Assembly (NCBI GenBank): GCA_029204225.1
Contig: MU831872.1
Coordinates: 35,408-99,407 of the forward strand
Source: Diphasiastrum complanatum
Lineage: Eukaryota > Streptophyta > Lycopodiopsida > Lycopodiales > Lycopodiaceae
Length of the DNA: 64,000 nucleotides
Direction of reading: 5' to 3'
The translations under genes were made by a program, and so were the position numbers. The notes beneath the pieces are model-generated. The model had not been told where the DNA came from. It saw only the letters and a program-made list of their open reading frames with translations, and made no database searches. How positions within the stretch are numbered: position 1 is the stretch's first letter; every line of letters starts with the position of its first letter. Below are positions 24,649-35,599 of the stretch, piece by piece.

Positions 24649-25124
24649 TGTTGGAGGGTTTCTGGATCCCGAGGCAACCATAACCCTAGCTAATAAGTGA
24701 GAGGGATTTGGCACCCTTTGTATGTGTAAGTCCAACCCGATGATTACATAGTTATTTGATAATTAGAAAGTCATTAAAAGGACTTTAGGCCTTTTTGCGG
24801 GATTTTTAATGTCGCGGGGCCTAAATGTCAAGTTAGTGATTAAAGTTGGGACTCCCACCAAAATTGGTTCAAATTCAATTTCAAATTGGTTCTCTCCAAT
24901 CTAGAATGGGTTCCCACTCTTTTTTGTAGTGTTAATGGTTGTAGTGTTAACTGGTATGTTAATGGATGTTAGAGTTAGATGTGGATCTTTCATTAATGCT
25001 GAAATCTGAGATATGTTATTGCTCTCATGGGAACAAACCTACGCATGACAACTAAATTCATCTCCTTGATGCTAGAATGCTTAGATCTTGGGTTGAGGAT
25101 AGGCAAGGAAAGAAACCCACTACA
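24649..25124 (+). repeat. LTR of gypsy-type element A
   Basis: TGTTGGAGGG...CCCACTACA, 476 bp. It is about 270 bp shorter than the LTR at 26437-27181 because of an internal deletion. Confidence 0.85.
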
Positions 25125-25128
25125 ATTT

Positions 25129-25146
25129 TGGCACCATTGTCGGGGA
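25129..25146 (+). promoter_or_regulatory. Gypsy-type primer binding site
   Basis: TGGCACCATTGTCGGGGA lies four bases after the LTR. It is a variant of the TGGCGCCGTTGCCGGGGA site used by plant Tat/Athila-like gypsy elements. Confidence 0.8.
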
Positions 25147-26436
25147 GCTACGCCAATTTTTCGGTCTGCAGCATGTATGTTGGATGGTTAGCTTGCATTA
25201 GGCATCTTGTCGTGGCATGAATAGTATTAAATATGCATTTAGGGTTAGTTTGGAAGTGATTTTTCTTGATTTGAGTGGATTTACTTGTTTGAAATCTAAT
25301 CTGATTATTGAACAGGAGAAGCTATTCAGATCACCATATAGTTGATAACTTTTTATCCTCTTTCAAGAAACCTTCGCTGAGTTGCAGAAAGCTTCGGTTT
25401 CATTCACAAATTCTTCAAATTGAATGGCGAAGATTCATTCCTAGCAGATTTGCAGAAACATCAGAAAAACTACCAAAAAACGTCAAAAACCATCAAAACC
25501 CTAAAAAATACAGAAAAAGAACCTTCGTCCGATTCACTGTGCATAGGTGTGATTTAGATATATCTACTGCCAGGTTGGCAAATAATAATACCAAAAATAG
25601 AAGGCCAAAGTGACGAGTCATCTAGTTGTTGGTAACCTTTTGTGAAAAATTCACACCTTTTTGCAAAAATATCAATTCTTTGAGAAGAACCTTTGCCTAA
25701 ACCTTTGCCAGAATCTGTGTCAGTCCCACTTACTATTTCTGATAAAAAATAAGTTGGGCGAAGGTTTTCCAAAAGATCAGTTGTCATATTGTCATATTTT
25801 TTTCAAAAAAGTCTCTTTTTGTAAAAATATCAAGATTACTCTTGATTCTTCACCAGATCCTTCGTCGAGTTTTCTGAAGATTCTATTTATAGTAAGTTAT
25901 CAATTTTGAGTTCGACGAACGTTAATTTTATCAAGATCACAAAAAATCTCTATTTTTACCCTTGCCAAGCTACAGAAATTGTATTTCTATATGCTAGAAA
26001 CCGTCGTCGGTTTTACCCTAGATTTGGAAAAATTGCAGTTGCAATTTGATGACAAGATCAAAGTCTTGGAAGATTTCCATGGAAAAGCAAACAAGAAACT
26101 TGAGAAGTTTGCTAGGATTTTTCCTACCAGAAAAAAATGTCTGGTGTTCCATTTGTACGGGAAATAACACAACAAATGAATGTCCACAATTGAAAAAATG
26201 AATAGAAACCAGTATTTGCCATCTGTGCAATTCACCTGATCATGAAACTGCTTATTGCCATTTGAATCCTCGGATTATCCAGCAACGATATGCCCAGATG
26301 GGATATCGGAAACCCCTTTACGGAAAGGATCCTGCAGCCAAACCTCGTCTTGGGTATCCGGAGAGACTAGCTTTACCAGCTCCACCGACACAACCGGCTC
26401 CTCTTGCTAATTTGATGGAACCAGAACCTTACAGAG

Positions 26437-27181
26437 TGTAGTGGGTTTCTTTCCTTGCCTAACCTCAACCCAAGATCTAATCAATCTAGCATCAAAGAGA
26501 TGAAGTTAGTTCTCACGCATAGATTCCTTCCCATGAGAGCGATAGTATAGTTCTGATTTCAGCATGAATGGAAGATTCACATCTGACACTAACATCCATT
26601 AACCCTAAGCATTAACACTACATCCACTAACACTAGATCCACAATGAAGATAGCTTACTCTTTCTCTCTCTCCCTTTCTCCCTCAAATAAGTATAAAAAT
26701 ATGCAATCCCAATAACAATCAAATCCAACAATTAGCAAAACACAAATAAAGCATGAGAGATGGAGGAAAAGTGATAGAGAGCAAGGACATTCATAAATCC
26801 ATTTCACAAGAGAATCAATCTGCTTTATTGAAATGGAGAAATGTACATGTGTAGGAACTCGAGTTGGTCCCTTTTTATATTAGAGAGGAGGAACCTGGCC
26901 TCTGAATCCTATTGGTCCATTTCTGCCTCCCTAATTATTCAAATTTAAAAAAGAGTGGGAACCATCGAAATTGGAGGAAAACCCAACTTTATTCACTAAC
27001 TTGACATTTAGGCCCTGCAACATTAAAAGTCCCGCAAAAAGGCCTAAAACCCTTTTATTGACTTGTAACTAATCAAATAACTATGTGATCATTGGGTTGG
27101 ACTTACACACGCAGGGTGCCAAATCCCTCTCACTTATTAACTAGGGATAGGGTTGCCTTGGGATCTGCAAACCCTCCAACA
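26437..27181 (-). repeat. 3' LTR of gypsy-type element B
   Basis: Read on the minus strand it starts TGTTGGAGGGTTTGC and ends CCCACTACA (745 bp). Only about 145 bp of the matching 5' LTR survive at 33147-33291. Confidence 0.85.
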
Positions 27182-27387
27182 GTATCTCCCACAAAAACTG
27201 GTGGCGGTCCCACAACACTTGTGAGATGCAATTACTGTGGGCTTTTATTTGCTTATCGTCAAATCTTGATTAAATGATATTGCACCTTCTCCATGAAATC
27301 AAGTTGGGCAGTGTTGAAATCCAAATTGTGCGACAAAAAATAACGATGGGCTCCGGCAATCCACTTTGAAGTTGTCCAGGACGTGAA

Positions 27388-27945
27388 TCAAGCTTCCCAG
27401 GAGCCTCCCATCATTGCGGCACGGAAATACAGTCTAGCCACTGGCAGCTGATCCTTTATGCTCTCTGAGGCCTGATCGAATGCCAAAGGAGGAAGGCAAT
27501 CAGCCCATCTCGTTGCCATGGATGCCAGCAGAGTCAAGTTTTTTGCAAAAAGCATCGATTGCCTCATTGTCGGATCGGGAGAGTATATATACTCTGGCTC
27601 GTACGCTTGTAGTGCCCGATGGAAATCTACTGAAATTCCCAACTGTAAGGTTGGTGGGATGATTGGCCAGTTTGGCGTATGGATAGTAATTTTGTCCATG
27701 GCCAATTCCAAATCCTTCCACCTATTCTTGCGCGACATTGATACGTAATATGGATCTACAAGCAATTGGCGAGGGCTAGCCACATAACTCTTGATAGATT
27801 CTGGAGTTTTCTCAAAAACTGTAACTCTCCAAGCTGGTTGCTCTCCCAATGCGGGTATTTTATCCAATTCCTTGTCGGCCTCTATTTCAGAGGTCTTAAA
27901 CTTAAGAACCCAACCACCACGCGAGGACTCATAAGGATGTTGCAC
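27388..27945 (-). CDS. Unknown gypsy-borne ORF, last segment (185 codons)
   Basis: Open minus-strand frame with PAWRVTVFEKTPESIKSYVA, SRKNRWKDLELAMDKI, TPNWPIIPP and a C-terminal end at ARLYFRAAMMGGSWEA. I do not recognise the family. The same protein, diverged and with part deleted, is encoded at 36359-36960 (NWPIIH, LPPLAFN, ARIYYHAAMLGGSW). Two copies with shared reading frame suggest it was once a real element protein. It sits directly upstream of the 3' LTR, the position where env-like or antisense extra ORFs occur in some Tat/Athila elements. Confidence 0.5.
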   Translation of the reverse strand: MQHPYESSRGGWVLKFKTSEIEADKELDKIPALGEQPAWRVTVFEKTPESIKSYVASPRQLLVDPYYVSMSRKNRWKDLELAMDKITIHTPNWPIIPPTLQLGISVDFHRALQAYEPEYIYSPDPTMRQSMLFAKNLTLLASMATRWADCLPPLAFDQASESIKDQLPVARLYFRAAMMGGSWEA

Positions 27946-27960
27946 TACAAAGCTCTGTAT

Positions 27961-28650
27961 CTAGTCCTCGATGCTGATTGGTCTTCTTAACAATGGTGTG
28001 CTCCTGGATGAAGATGGACCCAGTTGCACTGCCTGTGGAACTGGCTGTTGTTCTTCAACTTCAGGGGCTCCACCCTGGTCCATGCCCGAATCCAACCCTG
28101 TATCCATAGGTGCATCAACTTGGTGTGGAGGGGAGAATTGCGACATGACCAGAACTGGAATTTGAGGCCCAGCTTCCAACACTTGAGTGGTGGCTTTTTC
28201 GTATGCATTGATGGTTACTTTAGCCTTTGCCAACTCAGTTGAAGTTGCACCTTTGAATTTGTCAAATAGGCTTTGGAATCCTTGAAGCGCCACTTTGTAG
28301 GTTTCAACCTTCTTAAACAAATACGCGATCTCAGTCGGAGTTACCGGATGATCAGACATTTGCGTCTAGAGATACGCATCATGCTCAAGGGTGGTCACAT
28401 CCAATTCACCTTGGAGACATGTGCGATCTTGTTCTGCCATCTGCAGTTGACCCTGGAGCAGCTACACTTGTTGCTTTGCATCCTGCACGACCTTGTCCAC
28501 TTGATCTTGGGCGGTTGTGAGCGCATTTTGTAGTGAGCTAACATACTCTTCTAGGCAATCAGCCAATTGTTGTGTCGTCTTCTTCTCAGCTTCAGATTTA
28601 GCTTCATGCTGCTTGGTGATCTTCAACTCTTTCCCAGCTGAACGACTTTT
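27961..28650 (-). pseudogene. Coiled-coil-like part of the gypsy extra ORF
   Basis: Minus-strand frames encode a Gln/Glu/Lys-rich helical segment around 28370-28640 and a following part (27961-28359) with VETYKVALQGFQSLFDKFK and a Pro/Gln-rich tail. The counterpart in the 36.9-37.4 kb copy is uninterrupted: KSQAELKKANQSAQRLEDYM, LQNALLTAQDKVDKAVQD. This supports a coiled coil. A stop at about 28360 splits the copy here. Confidence 0.5.
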
Positions 28651-28653
28651 TGG

Positions 28654-29525
28654 CTAATGAGTGTATTTTTTGATCCCATATCTGAGATGCACCGTTCCAT
28701 TTTTTTTCTTATCCAGCATAGACTGGATCACTTGCGCAAGGCTTGAGACCAAACCAAGAACATCACCGTAATCTACTGTTGTGGAGGTGGTAGCAGCAGA
28801 AGGACCTCGTGGTACTATCCCTCGTTGGCATGGAGCAGGTGCCTGTGACTCTTCTTCTTCAAAGAGGTGGTCTTCTTCATAGCCCTCAGGCACTGCGGCA
28901 TCGAACTGCTTTGGCGATTTGTGCCCGGAGGCCTGTTGAGATGACTCGGCCGGTGCTTCTTCATAGATAGAAAGCACGAAATCCATACGAAACCCATGGA
29001 TTTTATTTTCAAGGTGGGAGGCTGCTAGGAGAGATAACAAAGGGCCAGCATCAAATTGTTGCTTGGTATTGCTCTTGATGGCTCGTTTGAGCTCTCCAAA
29101 AACGTTTAAAATGTTCGGGCATATCATGCTAGACTACCTCTACTTGTTCTTTGTCAAAAGGACTTGTCTTGGATCTTCGCTTAGTTAGCAAGAATTGATC
29201 GTGGAGTGGATGATTTTCGAGACGATGATGTCTTGTTAGAACTCTGACTTGTAGAATCATCCTTGACTTTTCCTTTGCCTTTATCCAATAAGGGTGGCAC
29301 ATTCTTTGAATCAATCTTTTGAGGAGGATTTTTCCATTTCAGGGTCGTATTATATTGTTTCTTGGCTTGTTTCTTTGTCATTGACCTTGTGATCCCGTCT
29401 TCTTTCAATATAACTACTTTGGGCGGTTTTATTGTTGGTTCATTAGGAACATTACGCACTCCAAATCTGGTCGGATCCATATGATTTAGAATTTGCTCAT
29501 CAGTAAGTTCTGAGGTCATTTTCAA
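28654..29525 (-). pseudogene. Upstream part of the gypsy extra ORF
   Basis: The frames 29181-29525 (MTSELTDEQILNHMDPTRFG..., basic, Ser/Lys-rich) and 28654-29127 (LLSLLAASHLENKIHGF, SIYEEAPAESSQQAS, acidic EEDHLFEEEES) lie between protease and the coiled-coil part. The second block recurs at about 35,920-36,090 on the plus strand. No known domain was recognised. Confidence 0.4.
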
Positions 29526-29879
29526 TCGGATCTGGTATAGGTTCCATTGATATCCAAGCTACATTCAGCACATTCAATGGAAAAGTGATCAGTGTATCCA
29601 AGGTTCGATCCAATAATGAAATCTCGCTCAAATCTGACTGATTATCTTGTTGACACATATATCCTGCTATATAGTCAATCGTTGCAACAACTTCATTCTA
29701 GTTGATAGTATCCATTTGAGAATCATAATGAACTCCCAAATTTTTCTCTAGTCGGTCACAAGTATGATCCGTTGTTGATGAATCATCATCCTCTTTTTGA
29801 ACCATTGGTCTGATAGTCCAAGTTGCAGGATCAACATTGACTGCACGTTCACGATTTTCAAAAGTGATTTTTTCGGTAC

Positions 29880-30175
29880 CCTACTTATGAACTACTTGCG
29901 CAACTCGTAACCATGGGCGTCCCAATAGGACTCGGTAGACATTTGGTGCTTCTGCTAAGTCCATTACTATGAAAGTAATGACAAACTGTACTCCCGCAAT
30001 TCTCACAGGTATATCTTCAACCATTCCTCGCGGACGAACTGTTGTTTGATCAGCTAGCTTAATGGCAAAAGTCGCAGGCTTTATCTTTGTAAGGCCCCAT
30101 TTTGCACATAGCCTTGTAGAAATAAGGTTAACTCATGAACCGCCATCTATCGTAGCTGATTCATTAGAAAATTGT
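29880..30175 (-). pseudogene. Retropepsin-like protease of gypsy element B
   Basis: The minus strand reads DGGS.VNLIS (active-site loop equivalent), LADQTTVRPRGMVEDIPVRI, FVITFIVMDLAEAPNVY and LLGRPWL. This is the order of plant Ty3/gypsy aspartic proteases. One stop interrupts the frame just after DGGS. Confidence 0.7.
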
Positions 30176-30699
30176 CTATGCTGTATCGACAGAGTAATAT
30201 TTTTTTGTTTACTTTCCCAAGCTGCTTCGACATGGAGCACTTCATTAGATTCTTCAAATCCAGCACAAAAAAGGTGGCTCCTGATGGACTTTTGGTTCTG
30301 CTTGAGCTAACTTTTGTGCTAATACTTCTTTTGCTTCTGGCACCAACTTCAGGAACTCTCCCAATGAAATATTGATCTTACTAGACAAAATATTCATGAA
30401 CAGTTTTGTTTGTGGTGCTTCCGGTTCAGTCATCTTGAAGGGTTCTTCATGATGATGCAATTGAGCATTCATATTTGTATGTGAATTTTCCGGTGGCTGT
30501 TGCTTTAGCAGCTTCAAGCTCCTCTTCTTCTTGTAGATGTTTAATCCACTGTCTCATATCCTGATATCTTCTTTTTTCTGCATGAAGATTTGGATACAGA
30601 TGTTGTTGGTATATCAGTTAATGGTATAGAATTAGTAGGTACTAGATCTGCTACTGGTTCTTTCTGCTTCTATGCTCTGGTGACTACCATCAAGGGTAC

Positions 30700-31250
30700 A
30701 CGTGGTTTATTATGAGCTACTGGTCTTTGCTTGATTGTTATCAAATTTACAGGAGCTGTAGCTGGTAGTGGCTTCGGTCTTGCTGGACAGTTTTTATAGC
30801 AATGCCCATAACCACAATCACGACAGAATGGTACAATTTTTTTTTTATTTGGACATTCTGCAACTCTGTGATTTTCTCCACATGCAAAGCATCCAAGTGG
30901 TGCTCTGGTCCAGTTTCTAGATGCTTGTTGTTGCGCGGCAGCATAAATAGCATATTGTTTTGAAGATCCACCTTCTTGATCATTACCATAGTTCCATTGC
31001 TCGACACTTTTTTAAGGTTCTGGTTCCATCAAATTGGCAGGAGGAGCGGGGTGCTTTGGTGGGGCAGGTAAGGCTAATCGTTTTGGATATCCAAGAGTAG
31101 ATTGTCGAGGTCTAGCTGCTGGATTTCCTCCATAATGTGGTTCTCAATATCCCATCTGGGCATACCGTTGCTGAATTATCCGAGGATTGAAGTTGCAAAA
31201 AGCAGTCTCATGATCAGGCGAACTACACAAATGTCATATACTGATTTCCA
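30700..31250 (-). pseudogene. Gag zinc knuckles of gypsy element B
   Basis: CFACGENHRVAEC and CRDCGYGHCYKNC lie in one open frame (30747-31007). Upstream, the sequence matching NPRIIQQRYAQMGY of element A marks a further knuckle region. Two consecutive knuckles fit nucleocapsid function. Confidence 0.7.
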
Positions 31251-31670
31251 TTCATTTTTTCAATTGAGGACACTCATTCACTATGTGATTTCCTATACAA
31301 ATAGAACACTAGATATCTTCCCTAGTAGAAAAAGTCTTCGCAAACTTCTCAGGTTCCTTGTTTGCTTGTCCATGGAAATCTTCCAATGCTTTGATCTTCT
31401 CATCAAATTGTGACTGCAACTTCTCCATCTGTTTCTACTGGTTCTTCCCGAGTTTCTCAAACTCATTGAGCATCATTTCTGCAGTAGCGTTGACATTCGT
31501 TGATGCAATAGTGGTGGATGTCATAGTGGTCTGTCTTGCTGTATAAGGCAATACCATTTCTCACTTTCCCATTTTAATTTTACTCTTAAAAGTAGGAAAG
31601 GGTCTTCCATAAACTTCTAAGGTTTGAACCATGTGATAAGGACTCATTTGATAGTCTCCCAATCCGTACG

Positions 31671-31958
31671 CTAAGTTTCATCTTGATTATAGTACCAATC
31701 TTGTGCTGCACCTGTTAAGGCCATAGAAAAAAGCTTAAGTTTATATTGGGAAAAAATTTCGCCATAGACTTCACAAGATTCAGAATAGATCTGAAGAAAT
31801 CTAACTGGATCTGTTAATCCATTGTATTTGGGTAGATCCAAATGGAGTGCTCTTCTAACAATGATTGGATTGACTTCTTGAGGAGCACCTCTAGGGGCAG
31901 CCATCTTCACAGATTTAAATCGAGCAGACAATGAGATTGGTTCTAGATTTTCAATCAA
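31671..31958 (-). CDS. Gag fragment of gypsy element B
   Basis: The frame contains LDLPKYNGLTDPVRFLQIYSESC and KLKLFSMALTGAAQDWYYN. This matches the retrotransposon Gag family pattern (P.Y.G..DP..FL..Y ... F...L.G.A..WY). It ends at a stop at 31671, and the rest of Gag follows in broken frames down to the knuckles. Confidence 0.75.
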   Translation of the reverse strand: MIENLEPISLSARFKSVKMAAPRGAPQEVNPIIVRRALHLDLPKYNGLTDPVRFLQIYSESCEVYGEIFSQYKLKLFSMALTGAAQDWYYNQDET

Positions 31959-33115
31959 AACTATCTCAGATTAGATCAGCTAGATTTTTTCCACTTGACA
32001 AGAATCAGATTTCTATATCGTGAAAAAGATTCTGAAATTCAACCAATTGATACTTCTCAAAGATGAAAAATTTCTCAGAATCAAAATCAGACTGTATCAG
32101 ATTTGACCCAAAATTTGACAAGGACTTGATTTAGAAAATTAGAACCTAAAAATAGAACTGGCGAAGGTTCCCTAGGCAAAAATTCACTCGGCGAAGGTTC
32201 AACAGTGCTATTTTTGAGAAAAAAAAAAAAACTCTCTGATCAGGTCTTTCTGACAGTTTATACTAAAATAACCTTCGTCGAACTCTCAGACTAGAAATCT
32301 AACACAAATAAAGCTAGGGTAGAACCAGCAAAGGTTTTTGGCATATGAAAACACAGTTTTTGTAGTTTGACGAGGGTAAAAATCAAGATTTTCTATGATC
32401 TGCATAGAATGAATGTTCGTCGAACTCAAAAATAGTATTCTCCTATAAATAGAATGATCTGGAAACTCGGCGAAGGTTCTAGCGAAGAATCAAGAGTAAT
32501 ACTAGTATTTTTGCAGAAAAGAGACTTTTTTGATAAAAATATGACAATATGACAACTGATCCTCTGAGAAACCTTCTATTTCTGATATTATTCTTCGCCG
32601 ACCTGGCAGTAGATAGATCTGAATCACACCTATGCACAGTGAATCGGGCAAAGGTTCTTTTTCTGTATTTTTAGGGTTTTGGTGATTTTTGGTATTTTTT
32701 TTATGGTTTTTCTAATGTTTCTGAAAATCTGCTGGGAAGGATTGTTCGCCCTTCAAACTAAAGGTTTTGTGATTAAAACCAAAGTTGCCTGCAGTTCGGT
32801 GAACGTTTCTTAAAAGAGGGCAAAAGGTTATCAGCTCTGATGACGATTTTTGTCTTCTTTTGACCAAAATCTGATAGATTTGACCGATTTTTGTTGTTTT
32901 TTCTAATATCACAGATCCAAATGGATCTTAAGATTAGTGATTTGAATAGCTTTCCCTGTTCCACAATCAGATTAGATTTCAAACAAGCAAATCCACTCAA
33001 ATCAAGCAAAATCACTTCCAAACTAACCCTAAATGCAGATTTAACACTATTCATGCAACGACAAGATGTCTAATGCAAGCTATCCATCCAACAAACATGC
33101 TGCAAACTGAAACAT

Positions 33116-33143
33116 TGGCGTAGCTCCCTGGCAACGGTGCCAA
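33116..33143 (-). promoter_or_regulatory. Primer binding site of gypsy element B
   Basis: On the minus strand TGGCACCGTTGCCAGGGA follows the LTR end CCACTACAAT, close to the site of element A. Confidence 0.8.
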
Positions 33144-33291
33144 AATTGTAGTGGATTTTTTTCCTTGCCTGACCTCAACCCAAGATCTAATCAATCTAGC
33201 ATCAAAGAGATGAAGTTAGTTGTCACGCATAGATTCGTTCCCATGAGAGCGATACTATAGTTCAGATTTCAGCATGAATGGAAGATTCACA

Positions 33292-35125
33292 ACTCGCGAG
33301 GAATGAATATCTTGTTGTCAATCCTAAATCTGTGAACCCTAGTTCAATGACTCACTATTAGGATAGCAAAATTTATATCGTCCCACTCATTCTTGGTTAT
33401 AGCCCAAAAAAACATCAAAATAGCTTTACTTGTGGTAATCCATTCTAGATCAAATTGTTTCCCAGGCATTACTGGAAAAGTAACCGACGATGGAATACCC
33501 ATTCCCAAACATAGGTTCTCTTCAAATGTAAAACAATTCAATTTTCATTAAACCCCATAAAGGTTTATTTGGATTTCCAAAATTAAAGCCCTAATGCAAT
33601 GTCTATCTCACCAACACGAAAAGCTATAACCCTTGCTTTAAGGGCATGCAACCAGTATTGATGCTAACAGCCAAGCAATTAGCCCAATTGTTGACCATCC
33701 TCATGCACCAAACCAACTTTAACACCCGAAAAACAAAAATAAAATCCATGCAAAATGAAAAAAAATCATACACCCCACTCAGGCTCAAACCTAACCCATT
33801 ATCAACCCTAAAAGGGTTTTCAAATAGGATGGAAGGAGAGATGCGTTCCTATCCCTACACGGCCACCAGTCACATCCTCTGCTTATTCACTCTTCTTAGG
33901 CTGCCATCGTTGGAAGAATGCTAAATTTTGTTGTCTCTCAATTGCTCCATCGCGATTCCTAACCGTCTTCTTCAAGACCTCTAGGTGATTCTGGATTAGT
34001 TGTGCATTATCTGCTGGAAATCAACTTCCAAATGCATGTCTAGATATTTGAAGGAACACGATGAGCAAGAGTTCAACCATGGAGTGATTGCCAGACGTCT
34101 ACCGCTACCCAAAAGGTGCTTCAATCACATGAAAACTTTATGAAACAGCATGTGACAACATAGGAAACTACAGATCCATGCCACTTAGAGGTATGGCTTA
34201 CTGAAAGGATACATCTCCTTCATTCAACACAGTCCTCGCCACTCCTGTTCTCTATCGACCTCAAACAATGGCATATCTGGACTGCAAATTTTTATGTAGG
34301 GTGGAAAACAACAGTCTTCCGATGGTTATTAACAGGAATCATGCCTCATAAATGGATGCCCAGCTTACCGTTGAACAACGAGTACTGGTGATGCTAACAC
34401 ATCACACAAGCAGTCAGATAAGAACAAATCAGGGGTTTCTAATAACCTTCTTTTCCTTCACGAATTTATTTGCAGGTTCATTAACGGGGTTACATTCTCT
34501 TCCATCAAGCATTCACCAAAGATTTCACAGGTTCCAAACAAAAACAATCTACAAAACTGTTTTACAGGAAACAAAATCTCCATAATAAACATCCTAGCTT
34601 ACAATACTGCTAGCTTCAAGCATAACTGTCTCCCATCAATGTTCACACTATGCAGGTTCTAAGGAGGATTTTGGTTTAAACAGATTTCTGACCCTCCACA
34701 TGCACTCATAAAAATCATATCATAACAGTTAGCAGTTCATACACATGGGACAAATAGATTCACTCTCCATTCATCTATGAACTCAACGGATATGTTATGA
34801 CTTAGAACATTATGGCCTGAGTTAAGTTATCCCAACCAAGCAGAAAACAAGCTATTGAGCATATCATTCCAAACCATTGAAAGTTTTCTCAACCAAAACA
34901 GGGAATTAAGAATGAATTCACACCAATTCTTAGCATCTTTACCAAAACCGATCATGTAGAAGAGCACTCTACCAACAATTTCGAAAAGCATGCCTCAAGC
35001 CGGAATTAGTGAATCCAACTACGAAATTCCCTTGAGAAAACAACACTCCAACCAAGATGTAACTCCAAGTGCTCCAAGCTTCCAATTCGATGTAGAGCTT
35101 GCATCCATCATATCCAAGACCGCAT
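33292..35125. other. No recognised gene; probably decayed retroelement DNA
   Basis: Homology to the gypsy LTR ends abruptly at 33291. The following sequence up to the copia PBS at 35134 is probably internal sequence of a minus-strand copia element, but no Gag, integrase or RT motif could be read. Confidence 0.4.
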
Positions 35126-35133
35126 CTTAGTCG

Positions 35134-35590
35134 GGCTCTGATACCAATATAAAGACCAACAAAGACAACCCCTAAGATGAGGATAGGAGAACAGAATAAG
35201 AGAGACTATGGAGCCACGCCGCTCAACCGATCCTAGATCAAACCTGGATCTAGCCCCCAAGCCATGCCATGTGAAGCAAAAGGAGAAGAGAGAAGTTGGT
35301 AACCTAAACCCAATATGTCTACGAGAGAATCCCCACCTCATTATATAGAGAGTAGAGTCCTGTGCATGAAACCATGCAACTCCCATGCAGGTCAACTATA
35401 AATAGATCACATCTCTTCATGGAGTCCTCCTGCCTATATTTGTCACATAGACATGCAATACTCCATATGTCTCAATTAGAGTGTCTGGGTCCTCTCAAAG
35501 TAATTAGTCACAAACAGGCCTCAACATGGAATAAAATCTTGGCGTGACCAATTATCTCGAGTACTGGAGGGCCGGTCTACCATATTAGGA
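35134..35590 (-). mobile_element. Copia PBS and LTR fragment, minus strand
   Basis: GGCTCTGATACCA at 35134-35146 is the reverse complement of the initiator tRNA-Met PBS (TGGTATCAGAGCC). The adjoining sequence from about 35149 upward should be its 5' LTR, including a TATA-like TCTCTATATAATG near 35336-35350. The outer LTR edge is not defined and seems replaced by the gypsy fragment from about 35,600. Confidence 0.6.
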
Positions 35591-35599
35591 CTATTCCAG

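Larger units (their letters stand above)
24649..26436 (+). mobile_element. Gypsy-type LTR element A, 5' part only
   Basis: It has an LTR at 24649-25124, a PBS at 25129-25146, a leader, and a fragment of gag with a zinc knuckle near 26215-26265 (CNSPDHETAYC). The leader matches element B in opposite orientation. The element stops at 26436, exactly where the inverted 3' LTR of element B begins. A large internal part of gag is missing, since the leader joins late gag sequence near 25980-26100. Confidence 0.8.
26437..33291 (-). mobile_element. Non-autonomous gypsy-type element B
   Basis: In minus orientation the element has a truncated 5' LTR (33147-33291), PBS (33116-33143), leader, gag, zinc knuckles, a retropepsin-like protease, extra coding sequence of unknown function, then a complete 3' LTR (26437-27181). 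No RT, RNase H or integrase motif was found between protease and 3' LTR. The unknown region is partly shared with the fragment at 35.6-37.7 kb. Confidence 0.85.
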
